Source: Xylaria sp. FL1777 (Eukaryota; Ascomycota; Sordariomycetes; Xylariales; Xylariaceae). From it: DNA of 64,000 nt. This document shows positions 24,017-36,215 of this stretch, piece after piece. Both the position numbers and the translations under genes were made by a program. The stretch spans positions 62,001 to 126,000 of the forward strand of contig MU400612.1 in assembly GCA_022578965.1 (NCBI GenBank), in the 5' to 3' direction. The notes beneath the pieces are model-generated. The model saw only the letters and a program-made list of their open reading frames with translations. It had not been told where the DNA came from and did not search any database. Every line of letters starts with the position of its first letter. The first letter of the stretch is position 1.

Positions 24017-25431
24017 TAGATGGAATGAATATATGACAATTTAGACAATCTTGAGATCTTAGAGGTTCGTTGTCCACAATTAGCCCTAAAAAATATGAGT
24101 GGTTGCTAGCAATGTAGCTGCATGTAGTATTAGCATACCCCGGCATACGACTCTCAGAAGTCCAAATGAGCCAAAAATCCTAGACTATTACCTACTACCT
24201 CCTCATGAACACAAATACTTTAAACAATTTCACAAATACTTACTTGCCATTAATATCTACAGAGTATACATATGTGCTCCCCTGGCAAGTAAGCTGCAAT
24301 CTACGTATATGTATGATGGTGACACGGCATAATAATTCGTACCCGACTCGCTCAAACCGTGCATACGGATCGGTTCTCTACGCATACACCACATGTACGA
24401 TTCAGCCCTATCCTGCCCTTTTTGTGCGATGACGGGACCGTTCATTGGTTGACCCGCCGACCCATGTAATTATTTTGCCCAAATAGGTTATTATGATGTA
24501 ATATATACCTGAAATGGTTAGCAGACCCTGGGCATCGGACCTTTTCTACCCCTGTCCTGTCATGTTTTAGTTCAGCTTCTAGCAGCTACTTATGACCTCC
24601 GCGGCACAAAGAATTGATATCGGGGGGCTTCAGCAAGAGTTCTGCATTAGCCCATGAACACAGGATTCTTGGATGCGCGAGAGCAGGGTATGGAGATCTA
24701 CTCATAAGGACAAGTTAGTTGGCTTCAGAGACAGGTGAGATCGCTTTTGTGAGCTCATTTCCAGTTGTAGTAGGTATTTTTGAAATAGAGGAGCTGAGGC
24801 CACTTGTAGAATAGTACAAGATGAAGAAGCCGTTATAGTAGGGTGGGCTTGAAGAGGGCCCGAACAATTGTCCATTGTACTGAGTTTAGTCACTACCTAG
24901 GCCATTGATCCATATGAGCAACGTCCTAAAAGAAATTTCAGCAATATATAGCAAGAGATTCACGCGATGAAATGAACATAAAGAAAGACTTATTGTCCAT
25001 CAGTCCTATTGTATTCACTATGGACACATCGCTCACAGCCCCCAAGACAGAGCTGCTCGTGTTGCTAGATATCAACTCTATCTAGCAAGGCGATCATCGC
25101 CTAAATTCCCTAATGCTCCGACGATATCGTGCGGTCCGTAAATCGTGACAACGTGTACCAATCTTCCTCATGAGTCTCTGCAACCCATATATCGTAACGT
25201 CGTGGCTCTGACGCCCTCCAATCTCATCATACGTGAAAACCCCAGAACCTCATCAATCATGTTCCCTTGGCAACACGGATGCCTTTTCCCAAGTTCCTCA
25301 ATCATGCAGTTAATCCTGCCCCTCCAACATACTCCCCTCTCCTCTTATGTTCAACATCGAAACGACATCGAAGGTGTAGTGCTTGCTGTCTCATCCTGTA
25401 TTCCAAGCTCTACACAGCAAGGGAGCCCTCC
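24017..25431. other. Intergenic, convergent 3' regions
   Basis: This interval lies between the ends of two convergent genes. Open frames are short. The plus-strand frames at 25145-25922 are shadows of the minus-strand gene. Confidence 0.5.
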
Positions 25432-27080
25432 TCATACAGTCCACTTGGTCATGGTATCGTGCACTCCAGGAACAGCCGCCAGGAGATACCGCGACCACCG
25501 CGTGACCTGGCTCTCGGTCATGTCAGAGAAGTTGGCATTCAGCTGGACGTCGCTGAACTGGATTTCAGGGCCCCGCATGACCTCCTCGACAGAACAACCC
25601 GACTTGACAAGCTTAAACTCGACCCCGTCACTGTCCTGTCGGCCGACCGCATAGACAACCAGTGGCCCTTTGATTTTTCCCCCGCCTTGTTTCATGAACC
25701 ATTCCCGGCCCGGCAAGCCGACACAGATTGAGTGGGCGCGAAACTCGCACCCCGGCAGCCGCAGGTTTTCGTAGCACTCTGCAGGATACTCGGATGGGCT
25801 ACCAACCCACTCTGCGGCTTGGGCAAGGGCAAGGCGCTTTGCCTCTTCTTCCTCCTCTCGTACTTTCTTTTGTCGTGCCTCTTCTGCTTCGCTCTGCTCT
25901 TCGAGTGCTAGGTATGCTTTGATCGTATCAAACCCTATCTCTAGACTATCGTCGGGCGATAGGCTGTTGAGTTCGGTCTGGGACTTGTTAGTCTTGTACC
26001 TTTATGTTTCTTGCTGTACCGCCAGATGCTGGGGCAGGATGGTGGACATGCTAATATCAGCAGTTCGATACTTACATCTAGGAAGATAAGAGGTGGTTGT
26101 TCCCCATTTCTGGAACTAATAGGGTCTGACAGCATCTGGATCTCGGGGATAGGGTTGGACGGCTTCTCCGTGGCGGGGCTTGGGGTCGACGGATTTTTGA
26201 TTTCGACGACACTGGATTTCGACGACTTCCTAGATCTTGCTTGTCCTATCTTGACCATGTCCAGTCCGAACGTATCTACCGACTTGACGTTGGAACGTTT
26301 CCGTGCAAGAGATGGTGCACACGGCCTTGTCCCGTAGCTTTCCGGAAGTTGAAATGGTGCCTGGCTGGGTATATTCCATTCAATCTGTGGGCCAGTGGTG
26401 TTGATGGGAAAATGCATTCTTGTTGTCTTCGTAACATGTTGAGATGGTTGTGGTTCGCCAAACCGCTGGTAGGTATCAATTTGGTCCAACGGCTTGGAAA
26501 CGGGATAAGACACGCTCGCATTCTTCTGGCCCTGGGTTGTGTTGTTTATGTGTAATGGGTAGTTCGATAGGCCTACAGTGTGGCTGGGGAAGACATTTCC
26601 GTTGATAGAGTCGCCCTTAAATGTCATATCTGAGCTTGTATTGAAGCCCGTGAAGTGTGGTGGGAGGCTTGGTGGCGGAGCCAGTTGTGCCGGAGCCAGT
26701 TGTGCCGGAGCGAGCTGTTGAGGAACGAGCTGTTGAAGAGCGAGCTGCTGAGGAGCAAGCTTTTGAGGAGCCAGCTGTGTGAGGGGGGATTGTACCCTGT
26801 TGAAATCCATCTGAGAACCATAGCCGTTTAATGTGTTGTTCGAGGGGAGGCCGGTGATGTTGTTGTTGTTGTTGTTGTAATTGTTATAGTTATAGCTATA
26901 GCTATTGTTATAGTAGTAGGGCTGTGGTGTGAGTTGCTCAGGGGCATAACTCTGGAGGTGAGTGTTGTTAGATGACCACTGGCCAGCGTGAGGTTGGTTT
27001 CCTTGAGGTTGGATTGCAAATTGTTGGCCCAGGCAGGGTCTTTTGGGCACCCCGCCCTGGAAAGATTGCTGTCTCTTCAT
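25432..27080 (-). CDS. Q/N-rich repeat protein with unknown C-terminal domain
   Basis: Two exons (27080-26076 and 25977-25432) give 516 residues; the 98-nt intron has GTAAGT and a GACTAAC branch site. I chose the start at 27080 because no earlier in-frame ATG exists. Residues 53-74 form a Tyr/Asn-rich tract ending in an Asn run encoded by repeated AAC. Residues 101-135 are seven imperfect five-residue repeats of the type QQLAP. A Ser/Thr/Pro-rich middle follows. An acidic coiled-coil stretch (EEQSEAEEARQKKVREEEEE) precedes a compact C-terminal domain of about 110 residues with aromatic and acidic positions. The low-complexity N-terminus suggests a regulatory or condensate-forming role (inference). 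I do not recognise the C-terminal domain. Confidence 0.75.
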
Positions 27081-29542
27081 GTTAGTGAGACTTACGTCTA
27101 GGTGACGATCGAAATGCAAAGAATGGCCTCAGTGATTGCCGACTCTAAGGAGGTGAAAGCTGGTCCTGCCTGCGGAGGTTTGACAAAAAAGTGGAAGGTG
27201 AAGAAAGGGAGTTTTAGAGGACAAGGTGAATGGTGGAATAGGTGCGAATCAAGATGGGCAGGAAGAGAATGTGTGCACTAGAACTAATTTTTATTTGTGT
27301 GTTTACATCGCTATGGAATTATCATTCAGGTGGTGGTTTACTGGTTATTACTAAGGCGTCCACAGCAACAGGATAGTTTAAGCTACAGAGTACAAAAGAA
27401 CTTAGGTACCTAGACTCTAGAAAATAGAATTATGTTCACAATGGGTACCTAATAGCCTGCATTCTATATTTATGAAGCTGTCAAAGGCAAACTGCATGTC
27501 ACATTGTCTTAGACCCAAACTTTATCCAGACCAAGGACAATGGGCAAACCCCTACCTTACTCTTATTGCCTCTTTATTCACTTATCAGCAGCACTATTGT
27601 GAGCCATATCCCTATATATGCGCCATTGAACTCAATAGAACTTATGATTACGTACACTAATGATTTCAATGGACAGAGTCATCAGCTTCAATATCACTTA
27701 TCATCTAATAATGTTTTCCCCAACACCAAAGTGCACCATGTTGTCTCATCATTCTTTGGGCAGCCCCTTAGTGGCCACCCACCATCAGTTAACGCATATT
27801 CTAGGTCTATAAGGCAAGCAAGTATGTAGTCTTACATTATTTTCAGCGACTCACTGCTGTAATTCGTTGTCCACCTGATATGGTATAGGTGCCAAAGATA
27901 AGTAGCAAGTCTCCCCGCCGTACACGCCCGAAGGGTCATGCAGATAGTTGCCAACGTATTGATATCAATACATGGTAGCATGGTTATTGGCGTGTATCCT
28001 CAAAGTATTGCGTGTGGGGTAGATGAAGGTGGCATTAGTATTGCTAGGATCGCCATTCAAATGATTAATGAGGTATTCTATTAAGCTTGTAGTTCTCCTC
28101 AATGGTCTATTCGAGGGCTGGAACCTGAGATATCAGCCCCACAGGAGTTCTTCCGTTATAATCCTCTATATAATTTTATTGTTGGCTACTGATTGGATGG
28201 AAAGTGGTGGCTTCATACAATTATTTTGTAATGGCTAGCAACATTTGAGATAGGGGTAATGGGGGATTAGTGCATACATTGCAGCTTTGCTTCTGCATCG
28301 TCCGAAAAGTGATAATCAAACTTAATGGTCACAAAGTTGAAATTCGTTTACGGGGCATTATATTCTTTGGTGAATGTATGCATTGCTATTCTCGATATGA
28401 GCGAGAGTGCTACGGGCAGCGGTTCAACTAGACACACGAAGTGCAAAATTTCAACTAATAAGACGCCTACAGAGTAACCACACAATGTGATGCAACTTAG
28501 GTATCCTTTAGCAAGAAGCTTCAAAGCTTTTTTAACCAATCCAAGGCTGAGTGTTTGGTCGAAGAGGCTGAAGTTTGGGTTTCTGTATAGACTAGGGGTA
28601 GCAGAAATCTAAGCATGCTGACCTATAGCTGACTATCATGATGACATGCGACACCGGAAGCATGTCGTTAGATGTTACATTGATAAAGGTCCTAACAGTA
28701 GAACTGGGCTAGTCTTCGACGCAACGTAGTCTGAGCTATTTGCCTAGGGCGATAACCCTGGTCCTCCGCGGGGAAATGAGAAGTCCTCAATTTTGGCGAT
28801 GCAGAATAATAATAATGACCTCGATCCGCATTATGGACACAGAAACCTCCCATGGGAATGTTACGGAATACCACAGTTACCCCATATTCGGGATGTTGGA
28901 AGCTGGATAACTCCTCGTCGACGTTTAACCGTACATCTAGAGTTTGGCGACCAGTCCGGAATGTAACTGTGTCAATATCAAGTGCCGAACTCGTGCCTAA
29001 GAGCTCTGACGCTGACTTGTAGTCTAAGCAACATATCGCGCAGCGCGATATAGAGTCGTAATATTCATGCTATAGAACATTGCGCAATGGACATTAACAA
29101 CGACGAAAGGGCCGGTCGTTCAGCCGGTCACCATGCCTTGTCGTTGCCGAGCCATATTCACCGCAGCGAGGACGCGGAAGCCATTACGCGGACTTATCTT
29201 AGCAGAGGTTAGGCACTGCTGTTGGTTCCTCACCTTCATGGTGAAATGAAGTCAGGCCGCCGCTGTTGACCATTACTCACCATTATTGCGTATAGTATTA
29301 CTGCGCTCTCACATGGTGTGTTGAGTCCATATCTAGCTCATTATTGGTTAAAGGCGACGCGGCCGGCCGAATTCAGCGGAGTTACCTCTGCCCCGCTAAC
29401 TACGCCTATGGCGTTGTACCTAGGTATTTAGACGAGACCCGGAGTTCGGAATACTTCCTCACCCTACCACCCCACTAGATTAGGTAATAGGTGGTGGTGA
29501 GACATAGAGCGTTTTAGAATCCACATGCTTCCAATACTGGCT
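27081..29542. other. Intergenic, 2.4 kb
   Basis: The first 200 bases are the promoter of the Q/N-rich gene. The rest has only short frames. A perfect 8-bp hairpin with a 3-nt loop (ATATCGCG-CAG-CGCGATAT) lies at 29033-29051, and a TACCTAGGTA palindrome at 29417-29426. A hydrophobic minus-strand frame at 28348-28539 has no family match. Confidence 0.45.
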
Positions 29543-29675
29543 GCCCGGTTAGCTCAATCGGTAGAGCGTGAGACTCTTAATCTCAAGGTTGCGGGTGAGT
29601 AACACATCTCCTTCACAACATAAAACGCTTCACTGGTACTAATTCCAGCAATAGGTTCGACCCCCGCATCGGGCT
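29543..29675 (+). tRNA. tRNA-Lys(CUU) split in the T arm by a 60-nt GT-AG element
   Basis: Joining 29543-29594 to 29655-29675 gives a perfect 73-nt lysine tRNA. It has acceptor stem GCCCGGT/ATCGGGC, D stem GCTC/GAGC, anticodon stem TGAGA/TCTCA with loop CTCTTAA (anticodon CTT), variable loop AGGTT, T stem GCGGG/CCCGC with loop TTCGACC, and discriminator T. There is no intron at the usual 37/38 site. The break falls between the fourth and fifth T-stem bases (or at the stem/loop border, since G flanks both sides). The internal A box is intact. The B box GGTTCGACCCC is also intact, because the inserted segment ends in G. Pol III transcription therefore remains plausible, but a functional tRNA requires precise removal of the insert. 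If it is not removed, this is a pseudogene. Confidence 0.9.
29595..29654 (+). other. 60-nt spliceosomal-intron-like insert in the tRNA-Lys T arm
   Basis: The segment begins GTGAGT and ends AATAG. It carries TACTAAT at 29637-29643, placing a branch adenosine about 12 nt from the 3' AG. Its length falls among the protein-gene introns in this window (49-289 nt, most under 110). The exonic junction is GCGG|GTTCG. These are the hallmarks of a fungal U2-type intron, not of a tRNA-endonuclease intron, which would sit after position 37. A five-base pairing (GTTGC with GCAAT) between the upstream exon and the insert's 3' part is possible. I see no sequence relationship to other introns in the window. 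Confidence 0.75.
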
Positions 29676-30196
29676 CAATTCCTGATGCCTCCTAGGATAC
29701 TAGGAGTAGCAACCCAACTTTTTGCATCCTAACACAACTAACTGTAACAGCGAAATAAGAAAGATGTTATCATCTAATGCCCTACTCATTTTTCTGCATT
29801 ATCTTGATTTTTGACGTGGCGCGTAACCAGTGATATTACGCAAGACGATGCGTAACCTTTTCGGGATACCAACTCCGATGTACAGTCTATCTATCTGCCT
29901 TCAGTAGGTAGGTCTTGGCGTTATTCCGAGATAGCCTATAGGTACGCTGGGCATTGGTGCTTACGAAGTTCCCGCTAGGGTAAATAGAAGGGACCCAGCG
30001 CCTTTTGCACAGCACCAACGAGTCAACGACCGATCTACAACTTAGATCTCAATATATAATAGGAGTCTGCCACTGTAAAAAGGCATGTCCTCACGGACGT
30101 CCACTCATTGTAACTAAATACACAGCAGGGGAAGGAGTCCATAGATATTACATTATTCGTCATTCTACCCTCACTCGCTAGACGACCCCCACGACA
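29676..30196. promoter_or_regulatory. Region between tRNA-Lys and MFS transporter gene
   Basis: This interval contains the tRNA's T5 tract and the MFS promoter. No protein frame is convincing. Because both genes are on the plus strand, an upstream-initiated Pol II transcript of the MFS gene could in principle run across the tRNA. Confidence 0.4.
29719..29723 (+). terminator. Candidate Pol III terminator of tRNA-Lys
   Basis: A run of five T residues begins 44 nt after the tRNA's discriminator base. It is the first T-run of that length downstream. Confidence 0.55.
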
Positions 30197-31932
30197 ATGG
30201 CCGCGCCGTCGCCCGCCGACGAGCGCTTCAGCGACGATGGAATCGCGGACATCACCGAGCAAACGCCCTTGATCCCGGAAGCGCGGGCCACGAGCGATGA
30301 AACTCATGCTAACGCGCCGGGACGTCGCGGAAGGGCGTCTCGACTTGCCTGGCTGGCTCGTGGGGTGCCGAAGGCTCAGAAGCCAGGCACCATCGTCTTC
30401 ATCCTATGTGTTGTCATTCTTGTCGGATCTGGGGCGGGTGGTTTCCAGAACATGGCCATGACCCGGATTTTCGAAAACATCTTGTGTCGCCGGTACTACG
30501 ACCAGATCCACAGCGATGACGAGCCCATCGATGAAGACCTGTGCAAGGTTGACGCCATCCAGTCCCAGCTCGCGTACCTCATGGCCATCATGTCTTCGCT
30601 TAACGCCGGCGTGAGCGTGCTGGCCGCACTGCCCTGGGGTATCGCGGCCGACAAGTTAGTCTAAATGCGTTCATTTCTTTTCGGATATTACGTCTAGTTG
30701 CAACATGGCCCTCTGTGCTGACTTCGTCTAGGATTGGCCGACGTCCAGTATTTGCACTAGGTTTAATTGGCGCGTCCCTGTCGATACTCTGTATTATAGT
30801 TGTTGGATGGTTCCCTCAGACGTTTTCTCCGCGGCTCATCTGGCTATCACCGATATTCTATCTACTCGGTGGTGGCAATCCTGTTCTTGCTGCCACTGTC
30901 ACTAGTATGGTAACAGATGTAGTGCCAGAGTCACAAAGGTGAGTCTTCTCGTGCCACGGTTCAAGGGGTATCATCAATGACTGGCGAATCAGATCCGTTA
31001 GTTTCATGCGAATCCACGGCGCGAGCATGGTTGGCAATCTGGTCGCACCGGCCCTGGCCTCCATGCTCATGGCTGCAACAGGTCCTTGGCCGTCGATTTT
31101 CGTAGCTTTCCTATTGAGCGTGCTTTCGGCATTCTCTGTCTTCCTTGTACCGGAGAGCCTGAAACACGACCCTCAAAGTGACAATGACGATACGCCGGGC
31201 GGCAGCACATTTAGGGCAGGTCTCGCAGAAAGCCTTCGTGAACTAAAGAACTCCGTCGGAATCTTCGCCTCCCTGTCAATGATCATAATTCTGCTCATAA
31301 CTATGCTCCAGCTCTCGCTCATACTAAGTACTCTCCAGTTCCTCAGCCAGTTCACTTCCAAGCGCTATCACATCCCAATCGCGGACACAGGCTACATCCA
31401 ATCTACCTACGGCGTCGCCTTCATCATTATTTCCTTCATCCTCATGCCATGGGTCACGTCGGCAATTGTGAAGCCCAGCGCACCGGCTTTCCTTCGCTTC
31501 GATGACGACAAAAGACGCGACTTGTTCCTGGCCCGGGCGTCATATCTAGTATCGATGACGGGAACGTTCATCCTCGGCTTGTCCGGATCCCTGCCTGGAT
31601 TTAAATTTGGTCTTGTCATTCTCGCCTTCGGCGTGTCCAGTGAGGGCTATCTCAAAAGGATAGCCACGCTTCATGTCACCGCGGAGCGGCGGACGCGACT
31701 ATTCACCGTCCTGGGTCTTTCGGCTATCGCAAGTGACTTATGGGTTTCGCCGTCACTTGCGGCGTTATTCTCGCTTGGTATGCGACTTGGCGGTATTTGG
31801 ATCGGATTGCCTTACTTTGGCATATCTGGTTTATGCGTTTTGATGTTTTGCTTGTCCCTCTTTTTAAAATTACCTTCACACTCTAGAATTGATGAGGAAT
31901 CAGACTCTAATGAGAGACTAGATTCGGAATGA
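30197..31932 (+). CDS. Major facilitator superfamily transporter
   Basis: This is a membrane transporter of unknown substrate. Three exons (30197-30654, 30732-30938, 30993-31932) give 534 residues. A hydrophilic cytoplasmic N-terminus of about 55 residues (TEQTPLIPE) precedes the first membrane helix. The MFS signature loop ADKIGRRPVF lies at about 151-160, spanning intron 1 after phase correction. The rest shows repeated hydrophobic helices consistent with 12 segments, with a central charged loop around 290-310. Joining at AG|GTGAGT and AATCAG|A gives PESQRSVSFMRIHGA, matching the usual helix-5 region. The frame is intact. Neighbouring genes give no substrate clue, and tRNA-Lys lies 0.5 kb upstream. 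Confidence 0.92.
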
Positions 31933-32082
31933 AGACATTATAGGGGGATATATTTTACAAGGATTCACTTAATTGTTAGAGGCTTCAGCTGTATTTTTGA
32001 AGTTGTAAGGATACGAGCTAGATAGAAACCATAGCAACGATATCTATATATGTAAGCGCGACGTTTTCGGGGTGTAAGCAGA

Positions 32083-35000
32083 TTAATCGACTACATCTCT
32101 GAGTGAAGATGAAGCAGTCGAAGCGGTACCAAGCGAGGTGCGGCGGCGTCTGCGGAAGATAGTCGATTTCAGCGCTGAGAACGCATTCGCTATCCTCCTC
32201 GTGCGCGACGGTTTCCAAGAGCCGATGCTCGAGCCGTAGCCTGATGATATGTCGTCGTCTCTCTCCCCCACCGAGTTCGGCTCATCGACCACTACCTCTT
32301 CGTTCGCAACACCCTGACCCGGAGGCGCGGGAGGTGGGAAAAGACCACCCGGTGCCGGTATTGGAGGATGCACTCCCGGCGGCTCCGATAGTTCAGGTGG
32401 CGGCGCTATTGGCCACATGTGCATTGTGATGTTCCAACCGGGTTGGATGATCTGCTCCCAGGCCTGTGGTAGGATGATGCTTCCATCTGGGCCGAGCAGA
32501 TCGTAGTGGCCCTCCTGAACCTCCCTGTGACACTCGATGTCAGTTACTGCCACTTTAAGTGTCATCTATGTATCTTTCGGGGGTATGAAAGCTTTCTGGG
32601 ATATGACTCCTCGCTATAAAGGACCATTTTTCCTCTTGTAGCGGCCAAAACTAGGATATAATTCCGAAAATAACTTACGGCCCGAGGACGTCGATATGAG
32701 CAAATGCTGATTCAACAAGTTCTCGCATACCCTGTGCTAGCATCAGTCATTTACACTTTTAATCAGTTAATGATGGATCTGACTTACTTCCCAGGTACGT
32801 CCCTGGCCGAATGGAATCGCGAATTTACGCCCTAGAGCATCCTTGAGATGGATCTGATTCTGATTTTCCACATCTCTCTCAGCTCTCTCGGCCGCCCATT
32901 GGAGCGTTCTCTCCTCTTCTGCTTGTTTCGTGGCGGCCTCACGCGCTCTCGCCTCAGCCTCCTGCTTCTCGCGCATCTCGGTCTCGGCTTTTCGCTGTAG
33001 TTCCTTTCTTAGCATTTCGGCAGCCTTGGCTTCTTCGTAAGCCCTTTTCTCGGCCTCCATCCTCTCATGAGCCTCATATTCGGCCTTCTTTCGTGCCTCG
33101 ATCTCTCTCTTGTGAAATAGTCAGCAGCTGAATTTGCCTATCATGTAGACGCATGAAAAAGCTCCCTATCGGGGTGGGAGAGAGGGGGTTTACCATCTTC
33201 CGCATTTCAAACTCCTCTTGCATCCTTCTCTCGGCGTCCCTGATGGCCATCTCCCTTGCAGCCTCGAACTTCGCATCCAGTTCAGCTGAAGCGGCCTCGG
33301 CTTTCACCATTGCCATTTCTTTCTCCAATTTGTTCTCTTTAAGGAGCCTCTCCCATCTTAATTGCTCAGCCCGTTCTTGAGCTTCCACTCGAGCCTTCTT
33401 CTCGGCCTGTTCCACAGCTTCTCTTCTAATTGCTTCCACCTCTGCATACTACATTAATATGCAAACATCACTTCTAAAAAAAAAAATCGTTAAAGGGCAC
33501 GGAATCATACCTCTCTTAAGCCCCTCGAGCATTGCCATCCTCTCCTTTCGCCGCTCTTGCTCAGAGTTCTTCTCAGCTTCAAGTCTTTTGTCATACTCAG
33601 CCTCTAGCTTCTTTCTTATCTGAGCTGCAAGGTGAACCTCGTCCTGGCGTCTTGTATCTACTGGAAGATCCACAGCCACGAGCTCTTCTCTCTGTAGCGG
33701 GGTGTCGAGGCTCTGAGGGTTGTCGTTAGGTCTTGAGATTGTGATTGTAGGTGTTTCCTGATTATTTCTCGGTTGGTCTACGGTATTCTGTAGCCCGTTA
33801 TTAGGCGGACGGATATACGGAGGTCCGCCTTCCGGTAGGGACCTGTGATCTTGTGGGTTATCCTCGGGCTTCAAACCAGTCGCTAAGGGAATGCCTCGCT
33901 CCTCTTTCCTATCACCTATAGGACTGTGCCGTCTTCGGATAGATGGTCGTTCTATCGTCCGTGCAGCTGATGAGCTCTTTGTTCGTCTTGTGGCAGGTTT
34001 ATTACTCTTGCGGGAGCCCGAGCTAGCCCGCAAGACAGTATCTTTAAACTTGGCTTGAGTGGAATTCCCAGATTGTTGGTCTACCCAATCTTTCAGTATA
34101 GGCATTTTCCTCGATATCTCCCTGAGAAGTGATTCCTCCATGTTCCGGTAGTCGGTATGGCTTCTCTCCAGCATATGTTTGATCGTTGAGGGGGGTATCC
34201 CTTCCAGTTTATAGAGCAACATATTAAGAATCCACTCGTGGGAGGAGTCCCAATAGTCGGTAGATGCAACTTTAGACAAGAGCCGCGAGATCAAAATTGC
34301 TAGCTCTTCCTTTGTCGCCTTTGTATTCGACACCAGATATTTAGAGGCGAGGCTTAAGCTATAGCCATTCAAGTTTCCTTGACGAGTCAATTGCAAGTCG
34401 CAAAGCATGTCAAACTCGTCCCGTGGGTTATTAGAAAGCCTGATAAGTTCCTGTCGAGCAAGAGCTTCAGTCTTCAAATCGCCTAGCTCGATCGCGGTTT
34501 TCAAGACCAGCCTGATCGGATCTTTCAGCTCTGGGGGTTGGTCCATTGCTGCCCATTCAGTAGTTTCATTTCCCGAAGGCACGTATATCGGCAACGATGC
34601 AATATCAGAATGATAAAAAATCCCCTGCGCAGATTGAAGGTGGGTTGCGAGCGTATCTATCGCTTGTCGGCTTGCTATCTCGGCAAAACGCGACTTCGCC
34701 AGCAGGACTCTTAAGTACGGTCGCGATTTGAGACTGCTAGGATCATTCTTCACAACCGATAGAGCAAGAGGTAGACACAGCTTAATAATATCAACACATT
34801 CTCTCTCTGAAACCTCGACGGGTTCCAAAAGGATGTGAGTCATTATGCTCAATAGCCCCAGCGTAGTCGAAGCATCGTATCCGTGTATAGAATCTGACCA
34901 GTCCGAAACTATAGCCTCTAAACTGGGAATCAAATCCTTATGAAATATATCGTATGTGAGTGCTTTTATATCCTCAATGGTAGGCAGAAGAACGACGAGA

Positions 35001-36215
35001 TCATGGAAATCCCAGATACGTCCTTGACGAAGGAGAGTCTGGTAAAGACGGAATAGGGTGGTAGAGGACGCATCTATGGCCCTGCCTCCATACCTTAGCC
35101 ACTTGGAATTGAGCACAGGGTGACCGGTGAGTTGGAGGGTAAGAGCGAGAATTTCAATCTAAAAATTAGTGACTCGTAACTCATTTTAGAGAGGAATAGC
35201 TACTTACTTCAGTCGAACTCATGGGTCTAGGAGAGTCCTTAGTCATCGCAGCCAAGACGTTGACTGCCTCCTCGAAGACAGTGGGAGCACTGCTCAAGGT
35301 GTCCAATGTTTTGCTTTTAGCCAGTATCTGAAGGAGCTCCCAGTTGACACGCAAAATTCTCAGCTCTTCCGAGCTTGACTGTTCTTCTTCGTGCTTATAC
35401 ATCGCATCACCCTTCAGGAGCGTCACACCTTTAAAGTCACCCTGGTGAAGCAGCAGGTCGGCGTACTGGACGAGAACGTAGGGGTTATCAATATGATGAC
35501 GTAGGTGTTCTTGGAAGAACTCTTTCGCAGATGAAAAATATCCAAGTCTAGATAAGCGACTCATTTCATCAAGACGGTCCTCTAGGTCTTCCTCAAGGTC
35601 CATTGTGAGACGCAAAGTCAGATCTCCAGAACTTGGCGTTAAGATCCCATCAACATCCCGAATTAACTTGTTCTCTAATTGTTGGCTTTGGGGTCTATGC
35701 CTTCGGCTAGTCCCTAGCAATTCGTCGTGGTGATGAACATGTTTGACGGGTTTACTTGACGTGTAGCCCAAGTCGCCTGAAAATGGAAGCAGAGGTAATG
35801 TTACAGGCTGGAATGGTGGTAAAGCAGGCCACATATTGTTCTCCAAGGGAACATAGGCTCCCGCCCCGTAGCCTCCCGGATAAGCCCAAGGTGGTGGTCC
35901 GTTCATCACAGGCCTGATCGGTACGAGCTCTTTTCCCTTCTTCCTTCGCTCTTGGTCCTCCTCGTCAAAGGGGTCAAACGCACCCCATCTAGCCCTGCTG
36001 GGCGCATTTTGTGTCGCGAGTTGTGGGAGCGGTGCCCAGTTGTTAATGGGATACGGAGAAGCTCCTGGGTACTGTAGGGGGTAGGTTGGAGGATACCAAG
36101 ATGGTTGGGGACCAGGCTGTGTCCGCGGCCTAACCCGCCTGTACGAGCCAAATTGCTCTGTCTCCGGAGCGAACTGGTCGTGAATGCCAGACTCAGGAGA
36201 TGCCCGTCCTGACAT
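32083..36215 (-). CDS. Coiled-coil protein with C-terminal ubiquitin-like domain, 1,239 residues
   Basis: Six exons: 36215-35208, 35158-33511, 33441-33194, 33108-32788, 32731-32679 and 32524-32083. All junctions are in phase. Residues 1-190 are Pro/Tyr/Gly-rich and probably disordered. Residues 190-700 are helical and resemble a degenerate TPR-like solenoid. Residues 700-840 are basic and disordered, 845-1050 form a long Glu/Arg/Ala coiled coil, and about 1056-1132 form a ubiquitin-like fold. The last begins GRKFAIPFGQGRTWEGM and ends in GWNITMHMWPI, as in the fungal ULD family often found in large multidomain proteins. The C-terminus is Pro-rich, then acidic and basic. The function is unknown; I infer a cytoplasmic scaffold. 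It shares a 391-bp promoter with the divergent gene at 36607. Confidence 0.85.

Noticed and set aside
28348..28539. Hydrophobic minus-strand frame
   Set aside because: Hydrophobic composition alone. No start context, partner exon or family motif.
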